Source of the DNA: Saccharina japonica
Lineage: Eukaryota > Sar > Phaeophyceae > Laminariales > Laminariaceae
NCBI GenBank assembly: GCA_008828725.1
Contig: MEHQ01000481.1
Location: 643,458-707,457, forward strand
Direction of reading: 5' to 3'
DNA: 64,000 nucleotides
Of this stretch, positions 10,690 through 22,896 are shown in pieces. The notes beneath the pieces are model-generated. The model did no database searches. It was not told the DNA's origin and saw nothing but the letters and a program-made list of their open reading frames with translations. Positions within the stretch are counted from its first letter, which is position 1. Each line of letters starts with the position of its first letter. The position numbers were made by a program, and so were the translations under genes.

Positions 10690-11870
10690 CGGGGGCGGGC
10701 AGGCTAGCCTAGCCTAGAACAGGAGCACATTGAGGGGTGGCTGTTGGTCCCAGAGGTGGAGTGAAGCCTTAATCATGTATCCAACTTCGGCAGCCGGCTA
10801 GGATGGCCGATGGCCGCCGTGCGCATTTCGTACGCTGCGCATGTCGTGAGTGGCTAATCGCTTCAAGGTGTCATGAAAACGGGAGGAAGGGGGGTGGGGG
10901 AGATAGATCTGCCTGGGGGGTGTCGGGCGGGTCTGATTAGAACAAATGCGTGCGAGCGCTCGTGGGGACGGGAATGATACATGGTGGATGGAGGGAATAT
11001 AGGTCTTTCTGTATGCTACTTGTGCTAAATCAGGGAGAAGGGCATGGCGGTCGGGATTTGCTACAGCGGAACGGGCGCAAGGCTGATGTGAGCCTATGAA
11101 AAAACAGCGAGGATGCTTCTCTGTGTTCTACGTTATAATGTTGTTAAATTATAGGATCAGGCCGAGTTAAAGGCCGGGGGCGGGGCTTTATCCTTGGGGG
11201 CGGGGCTGTGGCTGTGGGAAATGGCGGGCGACACCACCCGGGTCAAAGAAAGTATGAATCATTTAGGCGACAAAGGCTAGCTAGCCTAGACGATGGGCAC
11301 CATGGAGGTGGCTGTTGGTCCCAGAGGTGGAGTGAAGCCTTGATCAATGTATCCAAACTTCGCGCAAGCCCGGCTTAGATGGCCGATGGGCCCGCCCCGT
11401 GGGGCATTTTCCGTTACCGGCTGCGCATGTCGTGAGTGGGCCTAATCCCGGCTTCAAGGTGTCATGAAAACGGCGGAAGAAGGGGGTCGGGGGGGGGACT
11501 GGGGGTACTGAAAATTAGAAACAAAATGCGCGCGGGGGGGAATGCGTGTACTGGAAAATTCAGCGAGAAAGGGTTAGGGGCGAGGGGACGGGCAATGGCT
11601 ATCGTTACATTGAAAACAGGAGGAGGGGTTACGGTGTAATTATTATCAGGAGAAGGCCGGGGGCGGGGGCGGGCTGTGGAAATGCGGGCGACACCACCCG
11701 GTCAAAGAAGTATGATCATTTAGCGACAACACTGATGAACGCCGTGTGCACTACGTTGCACATGTCCGTGAGTGACTATAATACTCGCTTCAAAAGTTGT
11801 ACTGAAAATGGGAGAAGGGGGGGGCGGGGGGGGGCTGTGGAAGCGTATCCGGTCACTGACAACACTGCCT
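10690..11870. repeat. Three decayed tandem copies of a roughly 590-bp block
   Basis: The segment containing GGCTGTTGGTCCCAGAGGTGG appears near 10738 and 11309. The segment with CGTGAGTG then CGCTTCAA recurs near 10846, 11431 and 11766. The segment GCGGGCGACACCACCCGG recurs near 11224 and 11683. Copies differ mainly by single-base insertions in runs, which makes sequencing noise a real possibility. No gene is recognised; the small G-rich ORFs are not convincing. Confidence 0.7.
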
Positions 11871-14757
11871 GATCCACTACAGCGAGGGGTGTAGAGAAGA
11901 GTGATGTTGCTTGTACTGAATGTGGCATGGTTTTGCCCACAACTGCTGTATCTAATTTAATAGTAGCTGTTATAGCACCTGTCGCGAGCTAGCTGTACTT
12001 GTTTGGCGTGACTGTTAAGACCAGTAGTGCGTGTTTTGACACAACAGCACTACGGCAGGCAGTAGCCCTGTATCTGTATGGCCCCTGCATACAGATATAT
12101 ACTAACCTGTATATGGTGACTGGTACGCACCGCGTTAAAGAGTTGATGCTGCCCCCTCTTGCGTCGGAGGTTTTTTGTGGAGGTGCGAGCGCCGGTTTAT
12201 TGTGTTGTTGTCTCAACGGTTATTCTTTTAGTAGTGGTCCAATAATATGTTTAATGGAACAAGGTCCGGTTCCCAAATCTCGAAACTCGAAAGGTGTGGG
12301 TGTAGCTCTATGCGTGTACGTATCATATGGCCAAGCGTTTCGCGTTTGCTGCGCGCGCCTAAACGCAACCATTCGGTACACAATACATTATTATTGAGGG
12401 CAGGGGGACCTCGTCCGAGTGCACTCAAACGAAACCGCTCGGTACCGAATGGCCAAATGGAGGGCGGGTGTACCTCTCGGTGTGCATGCAACCTGCAAGC
12501 AACCGTTCTGTACAAAGCGGAGGGCAGGTGGGCCTCGTCCTGGTTGCGTTCTCGGCATTTGTTTGTTCTACGTACGTATTTGGTTCATGCGTCACGATCG
12601 TTGACGCAAAGAGGTCTGGCTGGTTTGCCCACACAATCACCGGGTGAAAACGAATGTCCCTTGCATGCACATCACATATAGGACCACGCGCGTTCATTAA
12701 TTCATTTGGACCCTTCGTTCAGTCGTTTGTTGGTGCACCAGAGATCCAAAGGCCACTATACATGCACTGCACAGCTACTGTTGGAGCACAAGCCATAGCA
12801 AGCCTAACATTAACCACTGTTCATCTTTCATTTTATCTTCTTGTACTGTAGCTACTGGCACTCAAACCAGCCTTCCAAATGAGGTGTGGACACACATACA
12901 GTTATGACATCCACTGACACCCTCCATCTCTCATCTTTCTTTGCTAATCGATTCCTATGTAGCTACTCAAAAATCTTCCCCAAATAAATGAAACATGTTG
13001 GTGTTTTTTTGGCCCCACCTAGAGGTAAAGCTCTGGCAACCACAGCAGCCTATTCTTGTCTCCCTCGACCCTCGATGCGCTGAAATTGGCAACTTCCTCT
13101 TACGACACGACCGTCCAAGCAACTGCATACCTGGTAGTGTTTAAGTAGTACATTGGGGAACACCACGGCAACTCATATCATTGGCGCTGCGTTACTGCAA
13201 TATACTACGAGTTTCGTTTCGACAGAAAAGTACAGGTCTGCCAAAGAACAGCCTAATAATCTTGTCTCCCTCAACGCGCACCACTCGCCTCCGACGCAAA
13301 CACACACCGCCGCAATGATGAGAAAAGTCAGCCATATTATAGATGGACAGGTATGGGTCACATGTCATTCCTCCTACCCAGCCATTCGCTACACCCTTGC
13401 GCTCCCGCTCATCATGGCACGCATTGCAATGCGGCACGTGGTGTGTCTCGTTCGGGACATCTCAATTCCTTCAACTGCTGTATGTAACTGTGAATACCAA
13501 CCCTATCACTCCCTACTATCGAGTCACGCAAAACGTCAAAATGTTGATATCGGCATCGCCCCACAACTATTACTGCTTATTGTCTTACTGTCTTACACTA
13601 CTGTCTTACTGTAAGTCTTGGTGAGAGAGGCTTGCACCTTAGACCTAGTACAGTAAATGTAACAGCAATATGGGCTTGCCGCCAAAGAGATCACAGGGCA
13701 GTCGCTGATGACCCTTATGGCGATAGCGAACGTTAACTATGATGTGCCAAGTTCACTACAATGTGACTCTATCATACAGTATCATGTTAATAGTAGCAAC
13801 GCCCAAAGGAGTACAGGAGATGCTCCTTTGGTCTGAATAACTACAGTACGACTGCTACTACTGCTGTGTACTGCTACTGTTTGGCAGTGTGCCAATGTCA
13901 ACTGAACTACCGGTAAGTCGTGTCGATTGTGTTCGTTACAATGCGCCCGTCCCCCCCAGCCCCCAGCTGGAGGCGCTGACTGAATCACTGAGCAGCAAGC
14001 AAGCGCGAACGAAAAGCGTGATGAGCGTTCGACACAAAACGACAACTACTTATGGATCTCTACAAAACACAACCCTTTCGAACCTGCAGGCTATACGCTG
14101 ATTCAGCACCCGGCACCAACGAAAATTGAACAGAGTAGACGACAACCGACTTACCAGGTGAGGGCGACTGAAAAACGCTAAGTTCACTCACCTATCAGAT
14201 ATCAAATTTTATTTCAAGTAAAATATACAAAAAATCACATGTTCTCAAGAAAAACGCTATTAATAATTAAACGTGATTCGTTTTCGCGCAAGCTAAGATG
14301 CACAAAACGAAATACGAGTAAATTTAACGTATTTACAACGACAATGCCGGCATTTCTTACCTGGTAGTACAAAAACTCCAAACTAAAAATTTAAACAAAC
14401 GACAACGTTCCTATCCGACGTGTTACAAAACAAATTACACGACTAAAATTGATTTTGATCTCGCCCTCTGGTCACATATTCTGATACACCACAAATATTT
14501 AAGCTGTACCCGGCGTGACCGTTCGCACAAAACAAAATGGACGGTTTCCCCCCTACTACTCCTGACCACGTACTCTCTAATAAAGAACTGCAGATGTATA
14601 TATGCATTCTTGGTGGACCATGCACGTTTGTTCCACAATTTATCCCTCCCACGCCCTTTTACTCCAGTCGACGATGAACGTTGAGGTGTTCTTCCACAAT
14701 CTGCCCCCCCCATGTCCATTTTCTACATTCGATGGCAATTAGACGTTGTTCCATAAT
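11871..14757. other. No gene recognised between the convergent genes A and B
   Basis: ORFs of up to 153 codons occur (for example 13153-13614, +) but none has a domain, a consistent splice structure or a match to another copy in the window. The 3' UTR and termination region of gene B should start just below 14758. Nothing further can be supported. Confidence 0.4.
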
Positions 14758-15120
14758 CTATCCCTCCCACGTCCATTTACTGAAGTCCCGCAAGAGCAGA
14801 GTGTCGTTCGAGCGAACACCGACACCCGTGAATCCCACACGTGTTGGCACTACCGATAAGCTCTCCTCCTCTTCCTCTTGGTGGTGTTGGTCATCCTCTT
14901 CCTCTTCCTGGATGTTGTCGTGGCGTTGGTCATCCTGTATGCTGTCGCTGTCGCAGCAAGGGCAGCAGCACCTCATGAGCCCGTCCGTCGGCCAGTCACT
15001 CATCCGAATGTGCCAGGCCCAGGCCCGCTTGAAAACCGCCAGTTCGGCGTGCGAATAGAAAGCTTCGCGCTTTGTGCCCAGGTCGCCGTAGCGCTCTTGT
15101 CTGGTCTCGATGAAGAACTC
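14758..15120 (-). CDS. Gene B exon 2: terminal exon with KREAF and a C-x-C-x-x-C motif
   Basis: On the minus strand the acceptor CTAGCAG|GAG at 15121 opens a frame of 120 codons ending in TAG at 14758. It begins EFFIETRQERY, then GTKREAFYSHAEL, then MRCCCPCC, an acidic/His tract (EEEEDDQHHQEEEEE) and a tail ending in WTWEG. The first 60 residues align with gene A exon 2: I-E-[ST]-x-x-x-E-R, K-R-E-A-F, then C-x-C-x-x-C after 28 to 29 residues. The exon start is phase 0, matching the phase-0 donor at 34687. The acidic tail is absent from gene A. The product is unrecognised. Confidence 0.65.
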   Translation of the reverse strand, partial: EFFIETRQERYGDLGTKREAFYSHAELAVFKRAWAWHIRMSDWPTDGLMRCCCPCCDSDSIQDDQRHDNIQEEEEDDQHHQEEEEESLSVVPTRVGFTGVGVRSNDTLLLRDFSKWTWEG

Positions 15121-15135
15121 CTGCTAGTGTAACAG

Positions 15136-15262
15136 TTATGATAGTGTAACGTTAGTGTTAACATGTTATTAATAGTGTTAACATGTTAAGTGTTAACATG
15201 TTATTAATAGTGTTAACATGTTAAGTGTTAACATGTTATTAATTCGTAGTGTTAACCTGTTT
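15136..15262. repeat. Tandem repeat of GTGTTAACATGTTATTAATA units
   Basis: Alternating copies of GTGTTAACATGTTATTAATA and GTGTTAACATGTTAA form a palindrome-rich AT array directly beside the gene B exon 2 acceptor. Confidence 0.8.
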
Positions 15263-15383
15263 AGTGTAGCATGTCAGTGTAACATTTCAGCGTTAAGTGT
15301 ACGGTGTGGGGAGGGGCATGGTGAGAGGCACAGTCGAAGGGTTTGGAGCGCATTACTTGTTCATAGTATACAGCATAAAGCAT

Positions 15384-15552
15384 ACCACTCTGTCCGGACC
15401 GCTTGAGTGATACTATTCCAAGTATGAAAATATCCTATTAATAGACCTTCAGAATACTATAAAAATAAAAACTCGTGGTGCCACTCTGTAAGGAACGTTT
15501 TGGTACTCATGTTGAAACCCAAATAGTCCTTACATGTCCGGACAGAATAGCA
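15384..15552. mobile_element. Two adjacent or nested Stowaway-like MITEs
   Basis: Left-type ends CCACTCTGTCCGGACCG (15384) and CCACTCTGTAAGGAACG (15480) and one right-type end CCTTACATGTCCGGACAGA (about 15531) belong to the CCACTCTGTCC family. The order suggests one intact hairpin beside a truncated one. Confidence 0.5.
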
Positions 15553-15822
15553 TGTATATATATTAGATACGCATTGTCCCCTTTAGGTTCAGTGTTCGCG
15601 GAGGAGCAAAAACGACAGCGTCAAACATACCACTATTAAATACTCTACGATTAATAGTGTAACCAATAACCGATGATTATGATTCCATAGGCTAGACAGA
15701 CACCAATACACTATCATAGGCTAGACACTTGGGGTGCATTCATGTCGCGAACACCTTGGGGTGCCATTTCTTCGAAGATGTCCCGCTTCACCCTATTACG
15801 GGTGTAAGGCATACTAAACACT

Positions 15823-16242
15823 ACTTACCCCATACTAAACACTACTAAACACTACTAAACACTACTAAACACTACTAAACACTACCAAACACTACTAAAC
15901 ACTACTAAACACTAGTAAACACTACTAAACACTACTAAACACTACTAAACACTACTAAACACTACCAAACACTACTCCAAACACTACCAAACACTACCAA
16001 ACACTACTAAACACTACTAAACACTACTTACCCCATACTAAACACTACTTACCCCATACTAAACACTACTAAACACTAGTAAACACTACTAAACACTACC
16101 AAACACTACCAAACACTACTAAACACTACTAAACACTACTAAACACTACTAAACACTACCAAACACTACCAAACACTAGTAAACACTAGCAAACACTAGT
16201 AAACACTAGTAAACACTACTAAACACTACTAAACACTAGTAA
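15823..16242. repeat. 10-bp minisatellite (AAACACTACT), about 40 copies
   Basis: AAACACTACT is repeated head to tail with variants ACC, AGT and AGC at the last triplet, interrupted three times by CTTACCCCATACT. Variants recur in blocks, suggesting segmental duplication within the array. Confidence 0.95.
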
Positions 16243-16435
16243 ATAGGACCGAATGTTGTTAGTAAAAATAGGTAAACATATACCAGTAGGTCTTTGTGTT
16301 TACCGTAGGTCCTATTTACTAGGGTTTACTATGGTCCACCGTAATACTTATAATACTAATAGTAATAGTAATACTAATAGTAATAATAGTAATAGTAATA
16401 GTAGTAGTAGTAGTAATAGTAGTAATAGTAGAGCT

Positions 16436-16830
16436 ACAGGATCGCTAAGAAGAGGTCAGGAGGAATAGGGGGTGGGCGGGGGGCGACAGATTCACACCCA
16501 TGGCGTGGAGGTGGAGCCTGAATGCGGTACACCACTATGTCCGGAAGTACAAGGATTGTTTGGATTCAATGTTAATATAGAAACGGTCAGTGTATTTCGG
16601 GACAGAGGGGTAGGTTTTGTGTTCTGAGCGTAAAGAAAGGCGAAGAAACGGCAAGGAGTGAGCAAGCTCACCATACACCGCACGTAGGTATCGAAGGGGG
16701 CTATTCTTAACAATGGTCGTGTCCGATGTGTTTCTTTGTATGGTCTCCATCGCTTATTTTATGTTGTTTATGAGAGGTCAACCTCAAAGGTTTTGCTGCA
16801 CATTGCGGGATGGCGAATACGATTATACTC
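16436..16830 (+). mobile_element. 3'-end fragment of the endonuclease-type non-LTR element
   Basis: The sequence around 16480-16528 matches the 3' coding end of the copies at 36456 (-) and 53265 (+): a G-rich run, then CACACCCATGGCGTGGAGG and GAATGCGG. It is interrupted by a MITE at 16529-16612. It resumes and ends with the family 3' terminus GCTGCACATTGCGGGATGGC at about 16797. Only the last few codons and the 3' UTR remain. Confidence 0.6.
16529..16612. mobile_element. Stowaway-like MITE nested in a retroelement fragment
   Basis: The ends ACCACTATGTCCGGAAGTAC and TATTTCGGGACAGAGGGG are inverted repeats of the CCACTCTGTCC family. It sits inside the retroelement 3' fragment, so it inserted later. 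Confidence 0.6.
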
Positions 16831-18784
16831 TATATCTGGTATAGATCTGGTACAACAGAAGCCAGCCTTATAATCTCCAACACATGTGTCCTTGTCTGGA
16901 TTCCCTGTTTATTAGTGAGTGAGTGATGGGGCGTCGAAGCTCATGCAGCATGCTAACCGTTGTGCAATGGCAAAACACATGCGACAAAAAAAAATTGTAC
17001 CGCAACAACAATAGCAATGTTACTATAAAATGTAATGCTCCCCGTATTGTAGCTCTAGAAAATCCGCGATGCATGCGTGCGTACAGGAAGCTTGACAGCA
17101 AAATGTGCAACCATTTTATACCCGGTATTTCAAAACAAAAACATAATCAGTGTTGCACTCCTGTAGGCGAGGGCATGCGATGATGATGCGATTGTGGCAG
17201 AGTCGCGACTTCGGACGTACCAACCAAAGCTAACTAACGCCAGGTTCTAAATTGGGTCCGGAGAGAAAGAGCAACACGTGCATGCAAAGAGGCCGTATCA
17301 TACCAGGTGCAGGGCATGACACGTGGGACATGGGTTCCACATCATCCCCCCCCCCCCCCCCCCCTCCTCCTCCCCTCCGCCTTTTAGGGACAGACAGGAG
17401 CGAATGACGCGTCAAAAAAAGTGTAGAGTAGAGTAGAGTAGAGTACAGTGCAGTAGGTTCACTTTTGTTTCGGGAAAAAGTACAAAAGGCGCAAGTTTGT
17501 TACCACACGTAAACTGGGGCAGGTAAGTGTCCGTGAAAACAACAGTGCCGACGACGCCAACTATTGGGCGGCAGCCCCCGAGAGGTATTCTAGGTAGGGG
17601 TGGAATGGACCATGATGTGTATGACCTGGGAGGCTTTGTGGGTGCGGGATATACCGCCCACCGGCATTCTCTCGGTCTCATCATAACAACATCGGTGCAC
17701 TAAACCCCATTTACCGATTCCAGGAAGGTAGGAGGAGAAAGCGGGGGGAGGGGGGGGGTCGACAAACCAGAACCGATCAAGCTAGGTGGTACGTATCAAA
17801 TATAGCTCTCTCTACGGTGCGCTGCACTGCTCCAAGGGGTGTTGTTTGTGCGGTGTTTCTCTTCAAAACTCCATGGATTGGGCAGCGTGTTCGTTCGAGC
17901 GTTCAACGCAAAATTGAGTCGAATCTCGGGGCGTTGACGTAGTTGGAACGGTTAACTCCGTGGCTCTATTCTCGATAGCATACACTTCGCTGGAATAGGT
18001 CCGATTTCATGTCGAGCCATTTTCTTCCGTCGGACGTTTTTATTTCGAGCCCACGTTCTATGTCCCTTTTCTACCTGTTTGTCAATTTTCTTGTCGTAAA
18101 GACAATCGGTGTATGTGGCACTTGCTAACAAATGCGCCAGGTTTCATACCCACCCGTTTCGCTGTCACGCGTCATGCCTTTACATCCACCCCCGCCCAAT
18201 TGGCGGTCTACTTACCACGGATACTTATATACTATATTCATAGTCCTCCTGTCGACCCCCCCCCCCATCTCGAAAGGAACGCGTGGTCAATGGTCAAATT
18301 ACTGAGGCAGGTTTCAAATGAGTACCCCCCCCCCCCTTCCCCTGATCTTTGATCGAGTATTAATCGGATGACCTGCCAGCCCATCGCTCGGTGCAGGGTG
18401 GTTGTGGGCTACTGCACACCCTTTGGCACACATTTTCCCGATGCTGCAAACGACCCCCCCTTCCCCTTGACCCTAGGTAAAGGCCAGTATTCAAACAAAC
18501 GCCTCCTTGGACAGCATAGATGCCACTACATTTTAACGGCCATAGAAAATTCCATGGGGGTATTTGTGCGTCGTTCGCCCTCTTAGAGCTACAACAGCCC
18601 GGCTAGTAGCGTATATTGCTTGGCACCTGGTGTCCAATCTGGCCTACAGTACTGCCGTAGAATATTTTCCCCGGTCAGAATCCCATGTGAATGTCAAATG
18701 TGATGGACCATGACTATTCCCGGGCAGAGTGTGTTGGACTATGACTCTATTCTATGCACTATATGTAATGTGCGCTACCTGTTA

Positions 18785-19235
18785 TAATGATTACCATGGG
18801 CTGGGCTGGGCGATAGATCGGTATTTCACCCTTTTAACTCAGTAGTAGGTAATACATTGTTTCATAGGTGGCGTCGTCGGCAGGACCACGGCATTGGAGC
18901 GTGGTCTTGTGACAACATGCGTCCTTCCATGCAAGAAGCGTGTGTTCAAATTTTACCGAAAGGGCTATTTGAAGGTGATATGACACCTACTGAGCTATGC
19001 GAGGGGTAAAACATCGATCGGTTACCCAGCCCAGGGTAAGCCTTACAACATTACCCCCCCTTTGAACGGCGGGATCTTTGGGACGTAACGGTACCATATG
19101 CAGCCTTACGTGAACCTACCCCCCGCTTCGTTCCAATACCTAGGGAACCGAGGAGACGTGTCCTTTAGGGGCGCACGCGCAAGCGTTTCTGTCAAGTAAA
19201 CGTTCGAAGTGAGATTCGATAAGAATACGCAATCA
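18785..19235. mobile_element. Cluster of tRNA-like SINE pieces in both orientations
   Basis: A plus-strand head (about 18796-18900) contains TAACTCAGTAG (box-A-like) followed by GGCGTCGTCGGCAGGACC. Minus-strand pieces follow: a second head near 18985-19030 (complement TAGCTCAGTAGG) and a body at 19030-19225 that ends in the complement of GATTCG...TTCGAACG. The same modules are complete at 38945-39295. This looks like several truncated insertions abutting at the shared CAGCCCAGGGTAA junction. Confidence 0.5.
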
Positions 19236-20440
19236 ACACAGACAGCCAATAATATATCATTCCGTTGCATACATAATATGCAGCTGTTCGATGATATCAG
19301 ATGCATTTCGACACCCGCCTGAAAAGGTGGTCTGCAAAATTGTTTTTTTTGTATATATCTGAGCTAGTTCTGGCCGGAGGCGAGCATGCGCAATCCGAAC
19401 TCAAAACTGAATAACAATCGAACCTCGAGGCGCCGGGGTTGGGATGGAAAATATGTGTACACGGAAGACGGTGAGGAGAACACGAGCTGCACCATCTGAC
19501 AGCCCAAGGAACGGCGAAACGGTCATAACGCCAGAACCCCGTGCGGCAGGCTATTCAAGTACCAGGTATCAGGTATTGGTTACCAGGGTATGTATCAGTT
19601 CTCATGGTATTTATAAGTTATCAAGGATTCAGATATCAGGTATGTGCACAAGAACAGCACCGCAGCGCTTATTATTGATGTACCTACCGTTATTTGACCC
19701 ATATTATGCGCAATGTCCAAATGTCCGAAATATATATGCGCAATGACTTAATGTCTCAAAAACGACGGCGCAATATTACGAGAAATATTGCTGCATGGCT
19801 GCACCGACCCCACGGGGTACAAATACCAGGAATCCAGGTATGCATTTGCCAGGTAAATACGCCTATTGGTAGGTGAGAGGCATATTCACAGTAAGCAAGT
19901 TTGCATGGCGTAGGTGAGAGGTAAGTTCGTTCATGCTCACCGTGCCCATATTGCTGGTATCAACACTTTTCACGTTTCCACTGCTCGGAGGAAAGAGAGG
20001 TTTTGTTGCCCCTGTCCCTGTTTCTACGTGTCCTCGGCAGACGCACGCCGCAACGCGTCGTTACGCTGGGCGGGGTGGTACATTGCAGTGCAGTGCAGTG
20101 CAGTGCAGTGCAGTGCACACACCAGCCATGCATGATTGTTACCTGGTAGATTGTTAGGCCATTCGAGGCTGGTAGGCCGCTGCCGACCACACCACCACGG
20201 ACGTTATTGTTCTGTATGCAAGAGATACATATACCAAAACACCACCAGCCCGCCGTCCTTTTCTGTGGTGCTGCCAACATGTTTTATTCTTGATTTTGAA
20301 TGGAGAGACATATATATATACCGTAACCACTGTCTTGTATCATAGAAAATATATCCCCGACGTGTCTAGAATCGTTTATTTTTTACTTCAAGTATATACA
20401 TGTAGTGTGTATAATATACCGGTAATATTGTATATATAGC

Positions 20441-20615
20441 AGGTACAATATTTGGGTAAACGGTGGTAGTGCGTATTCTATTGAGTACACGGAGGGGAGG
20501 AGAATTGGTTGGATGAGATTGGTGGTATTCGACGAATTGGGTCAGCTTTTTCATTCTGAATGAATAATGCCCTGCACATTGTCGGAAGGCAAATAATATA
20601 ATAATATTGTATACT
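20441..20615 (+). mobile_element. 3' UTR copy of the endonuclease-type non-LTR element
   Basis: This is nearly identical to 53309-53475, which follows the ORF copy at 52264: AGCAGGTACAATATTTGGGT, TTGGTTGGATGAGATTGGTG, then TGCACATTGTCGGAAGGCAA and a TAATATAATAATATT tail. It is a 5'-truncated insertion containing only 3' UTR, as expected from target-primed reverse transcription. Confidence 0.75.
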
Positions 20616-21118
20616 TCGAAATTCGAAATACGATATCATATACGCACTTTTTTGCTTCCCACGTTCGTCCGAAAACATGCACTTACTTTCCCTTCCCTTC
20701 CCACATTCACCCGAAAACGAGAGGTGTGGCGTGTGCTTGTGCTTGCAAATACAGTATGGTATGCTTCATGATACAGCATACAGCATACAGTATACACAGG
20801 GACGGTTTCTCCCACACAACAATGTTCTTGGAAAATTATTATGGATTTTTCCCATTGACTACGAGTTTCGCATTGCCGCAAGCAGCAGCAGCAGTCCGCT
20901 CGTCCGTGCTCGCAAAATGGGGGCTCAGGCGGTTCTCGGAGGCTGCGAAAGCTAAACGAAAGCTCTCCTAAAGATAAAAAGGAATTAATTTTTGCCGGGG
21001 AAAAACGCACGAAAACTTTCAAGAACTTTCAAGAATCCGGAGGAAAATCTCCTTCCGTTAATAAAACTGGTCGTATGATACCCACACCTCAGTTTCGGGG
21101 ACAAACTACTCGTCGTAT

Positions 21119-21193
21119 AGACTTCTGACTTCAAAATAGACTTGGAAATATACTTCAAAATAGACTTGGAAATATACTTCGAAATAGACTTGG
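21119..21193. repeat. Three copies of a 28-bp unit
   Basis: ATAGACTTGGAAATATACTT is repeated with short spacers three times. A separate duplicated CTTTCAAGAA word lies just upstream. Confidence 0.8.
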
Positions 21194-21600
21194 AAAACAT
21201 TTTCAACTTTTTTTTGTTGTATTCTTGTTGTCGTGTCTCCTCAGGGTAACGTATCCAAGACACATATCACACATATCATACATGTCCATCTTTCACCTGC
21301 ACAGACACGGAGTAGTATATTGGTACCAAGGTACAGCCGAATAGATAAAAAAGAAGCATAGCTGGCGTATACCAAATTGTTGTCGTTGTTTTTTCTCCTC
21401 ACAACGACAAGAGAAGGGCACACTAATATAATGTTAAAAACACTAATAATGTAAATGTAATACTAGTGTGTTCATGGCCTCTTAAATACAATATGCGATA
21501 TTAAATCAAAACCGTAACCCCCCCCCTGCCCCTCTGCTGGCTGAAGCTCGGAGGTTCGACTTCTACTACTAGGATTACTACGATTAGTACTATTACCGCA

Positions 21601-21899
21601 AAGAGGGAAAGAGCCTTAAGTTCGCACAGTGGTGCGATCGTTTTTGAGCACTATGAGCGCTATGAGCACTATGAGCACTATGAGAGCGTTTCTCGACAAC
21701 GGTAAGGGTGCTATTACTCATAAAGTCGAACATTACAATTTATTTTGGGAAGGCTCTCGACCAGATTATTTCCGAAAACACCTTGTTCGGTATTGGTTAG
21801 CAACCTTAACCTCCCCGTTTTGGACAAAACTCAGCGCCGAAAACCGATCGCACCCTCCCCTGCGCAAACTCAACGCTCCTTACCTCTTTACCTCTTTAC
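21601..21899. mobile_element. TIR element with TTTACCTC-type termini, copy 2
   Basis: It shares its ends and interior landmarks with 4128-4466: a GAGCCTTAAGTTCGCAC-type left end, TTTCTCGACAACGGTAAGGG, TTGTTCGGT...AGCAACCTTAAC, and a right end of CTCAACGCTCCTTACCTC. It carries its own internal GCACTATGA repeats. The two copies are clearly diverged. Confidence 0.65.
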
Positions 21900-22282
21900 G
21901 GCAATACTAATGGGGTATACACCTTAACACGAAACAGTAGTTAGTGGGGGCTGTATACTATGTCATATGGTCATATGCCAGCAAGAAGAAGGCGGCCGCT
22001 CGATATAGGGCAGGCAGTAAAAAACGACCGTCATGACCGAACAATTGCACTCTACTGCACTGAGTGTAGTATCTCTGTGTCGTAGTTTTGTGACCACAGA
22101 ACTGGTACCTTTTTAGGATGAAGAATCGACGCGGACACTGCGTGTGCTGGACGTCGACGGGTAGAAAGGAAGGTTTAATGTGAAGAACACACACACTCTT
22201 ATTAACACGATGGAATTAATAAGGCTGTCACTCGATATATGGCGTTCAAAATCTCGGTGCACTATACCGGCTTATACTTCGT

Positions 22283-22425
22283 ATAGGCCCCACTACTGCT
22301 ACTACTGCTACTACTGCTATACTACTGCTACTACTGCGGGAGCAACACCATCTTCTTCGGGATCCGAAGCGCGCGCGAGAGGGAGAGAGATATAGAGAGA
22401 GGGAGACAGAGATAGAGAGAGAGAG
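22283..22425. repeat. CTACTG triplet run and GA-rich tract
   Basis: A run of CTACTACTG units (22283-22337) is followed by a GAGAGG/GAGATA purine tract (22375-22425). These are simple sequences. Confidence 0.85.
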
Positions 22426-22896
22426 TGCGAGTTGACAAAACTCGATGAAAACCGACTTGCGATGGAATGAAGCATCAGCATGTACCGGGGGGCAGAAGAT
22501 GATATCGACTACTTCGTATATAGATTACAGGGTAGACTATAGTCACCTGTGGCCACAGCTTGTCTACTGACTACGGTATGTACCCGGTATGGTCTGTTGA
22601 CTACTGACTTAAGACTATTGTCTATTGGCCATTGTCTACTGACTATACTGACTTCGGTGTAGGGCTGTTGGCATGTTGATAGAAGCAGATCGATGAGCGT
22701 AAAACCTCATGCGAGATGAGCCGAGAAGTAACAGTGATGATGTTGGATCCTGAAAAACAATTACGGCATCCAGCGCGCTAAGGATCTCATATAATCATAT
22801 AATACAGGTACTCATGTTATTAATAATAGTGTGTATAATATGTGTATAACATAATATAGTATAATATTGTACATATATACTGTTGTATGTGGGTCT

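Noticed and set aside
15823..16242. Possible CRISPR-like or telomeric array
   Set aside because: Units are contiguous 10-mers without spacers and do not match a telomere repeat; it is a minisatellite in a eukaryotic intron.
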